From: Scytolyngbya sp. HA4215-MV1
GTDB taxonomy: Bacteria; Cyanobacteriota; Cyanobacteriia; Leptolyngbyales; Leptolyngbyaceae
Reading direction: 5' to 3'
NCBI GenBank assembly: GCA_019359045.1
Contig: JAHHIA010000001.1
Coordinates: 682,001-746,000 of the forward strand
DNA: 64,000 nucleotides
How positions within the stretch are numbered: position 1 is the stretch's first letter; the number at the start of each line of letters is the position of its first letter. Of this stretch, positions 63,865 to 64,000 are shown piece by piece. The position numbers and the translations under genes are program-made. The notes under the pieces are model-generated. The model saw only the letters and a list, made by a program, of their open reading frames with translations, had not been told where the DNA came from and searched no databases.

Positions 63865-64000
63865 ATGCCTTTCTGGGAATCGGCGGCAGATAAAAGTCGG
63901 CGAGAGGCTCACGAAGCGACTCGCAGGGCACTGGAGCGGGGACAAATTCCCTACCGCGCCCGTCATCGATTGGAAAAACAACGGCAACAGAACGATCGCT
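63865..64000 (+). CDS. Unknown protein, 3' truncated by window end
   Basis: ATG at 63865, 45 codons to the end of the window (MPFWESAADKSRREAHEATR). Highly charged helical start; stop lies outside the window. Co-transcribed with the gene at 63460. Confidence 0.55.
   Translation, partial: MPFWESAADKSRREAHEATRRALERGQIPYRARHRLEKQRQQNDR

Overview
The window looks like chromosomal DNA of a cyanobacterium. The HIP1 octamer GCGATCGC recurs throughout, and many products are cyanobacterial types: an Etr1-like ethylene-receptor kinase, NB-ARC/WD40 proteins, DUF4336 and a large Cas6. Genus cannot be fixed from sequence alone. Coding is dense but accessory in character, with many single-enzyme modules each beside its own regulator, several decaying genes and much small-repeat DNA.

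Layout. 1-3159: 3' part of an NB-ARC/WD40 STAND protein, followed by hairpin repeats. 3.5-9.2 kb: efflux system (TolC-like gene divergent from HlyD-type adaptor, small AaeX-like membrane protein, FUSC pump). 9.4-10.4 kb: decayed IS1-family element. 10.4-28 kb: mosaic of amidase, Rieske oxygenase, GNAT, MFS, Coq4-like, two GT1 glycosyltransferases, DJ-1/PfpI and short-chain dehydrogenases, with five TetR plus LuxR, HxlR and LysR regulators; several have clear palindromic operators. 28-34 kb: XRE-Clp_N fusion, Nudix hydrolase, and an ECF42-like sigma factor divergent from a YCII/DGPF-VOC-DUF899-DUF1579 cluster preceded by three near-identical promoter copies. 34-39 kb: serine hydrolase, DJ-1 protein, a RloA/RloB-type (AbiL-like) defence pair, cupin and VOC. 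40-44 kb: ethylene-receptor-like histidine kinase coupled to a receiver-PAS-kinase. 44-49 kb: small enzymes and an ArsR/SRPBCC pair.

49.2-56.5 kb is the most remarkable part. A minus-strand array of 39 tRNA and tRNA-like genes (51479-55431) carries recognisable anticodons for 19 amino acids. In 13 of them a 22-47-nt dispersed repeat sits at exactly one place in the T-loop, between T54 and C56. All five leucine-anticodon tRNAs lack the long variable arm. A 54-codon ribbon-helix-helix protein gene lies just upstream, too short for ordinary ORF listing. Helically phased copies of the octamer TACTACAA (and its inverse) occur at the array promoter, before the RHH gene, and before the gene that follows the array; I infer one repressor circuit. 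Long tRNA arrays (L-arrays) are known in cyanobacteria and are described as normally silent and stress-induced. The uniform T-loop insertion and the RHH/operator circuit are what deserve attention here. Downstream on the same strand lie a glutamine-amidotransferase-like protein, a NADAR remnant broken by the same repeat, and a ThiF/E1-like protein.

56.4-64 kb: unknown protein, broken M20 peptidase, GT1, nucleotidyltransferase, GFA protein, HNH endonuclease, Cas6 with a C-terminal HTH (no CRISPR array inside the window), and conserved unknown genes running off the end.
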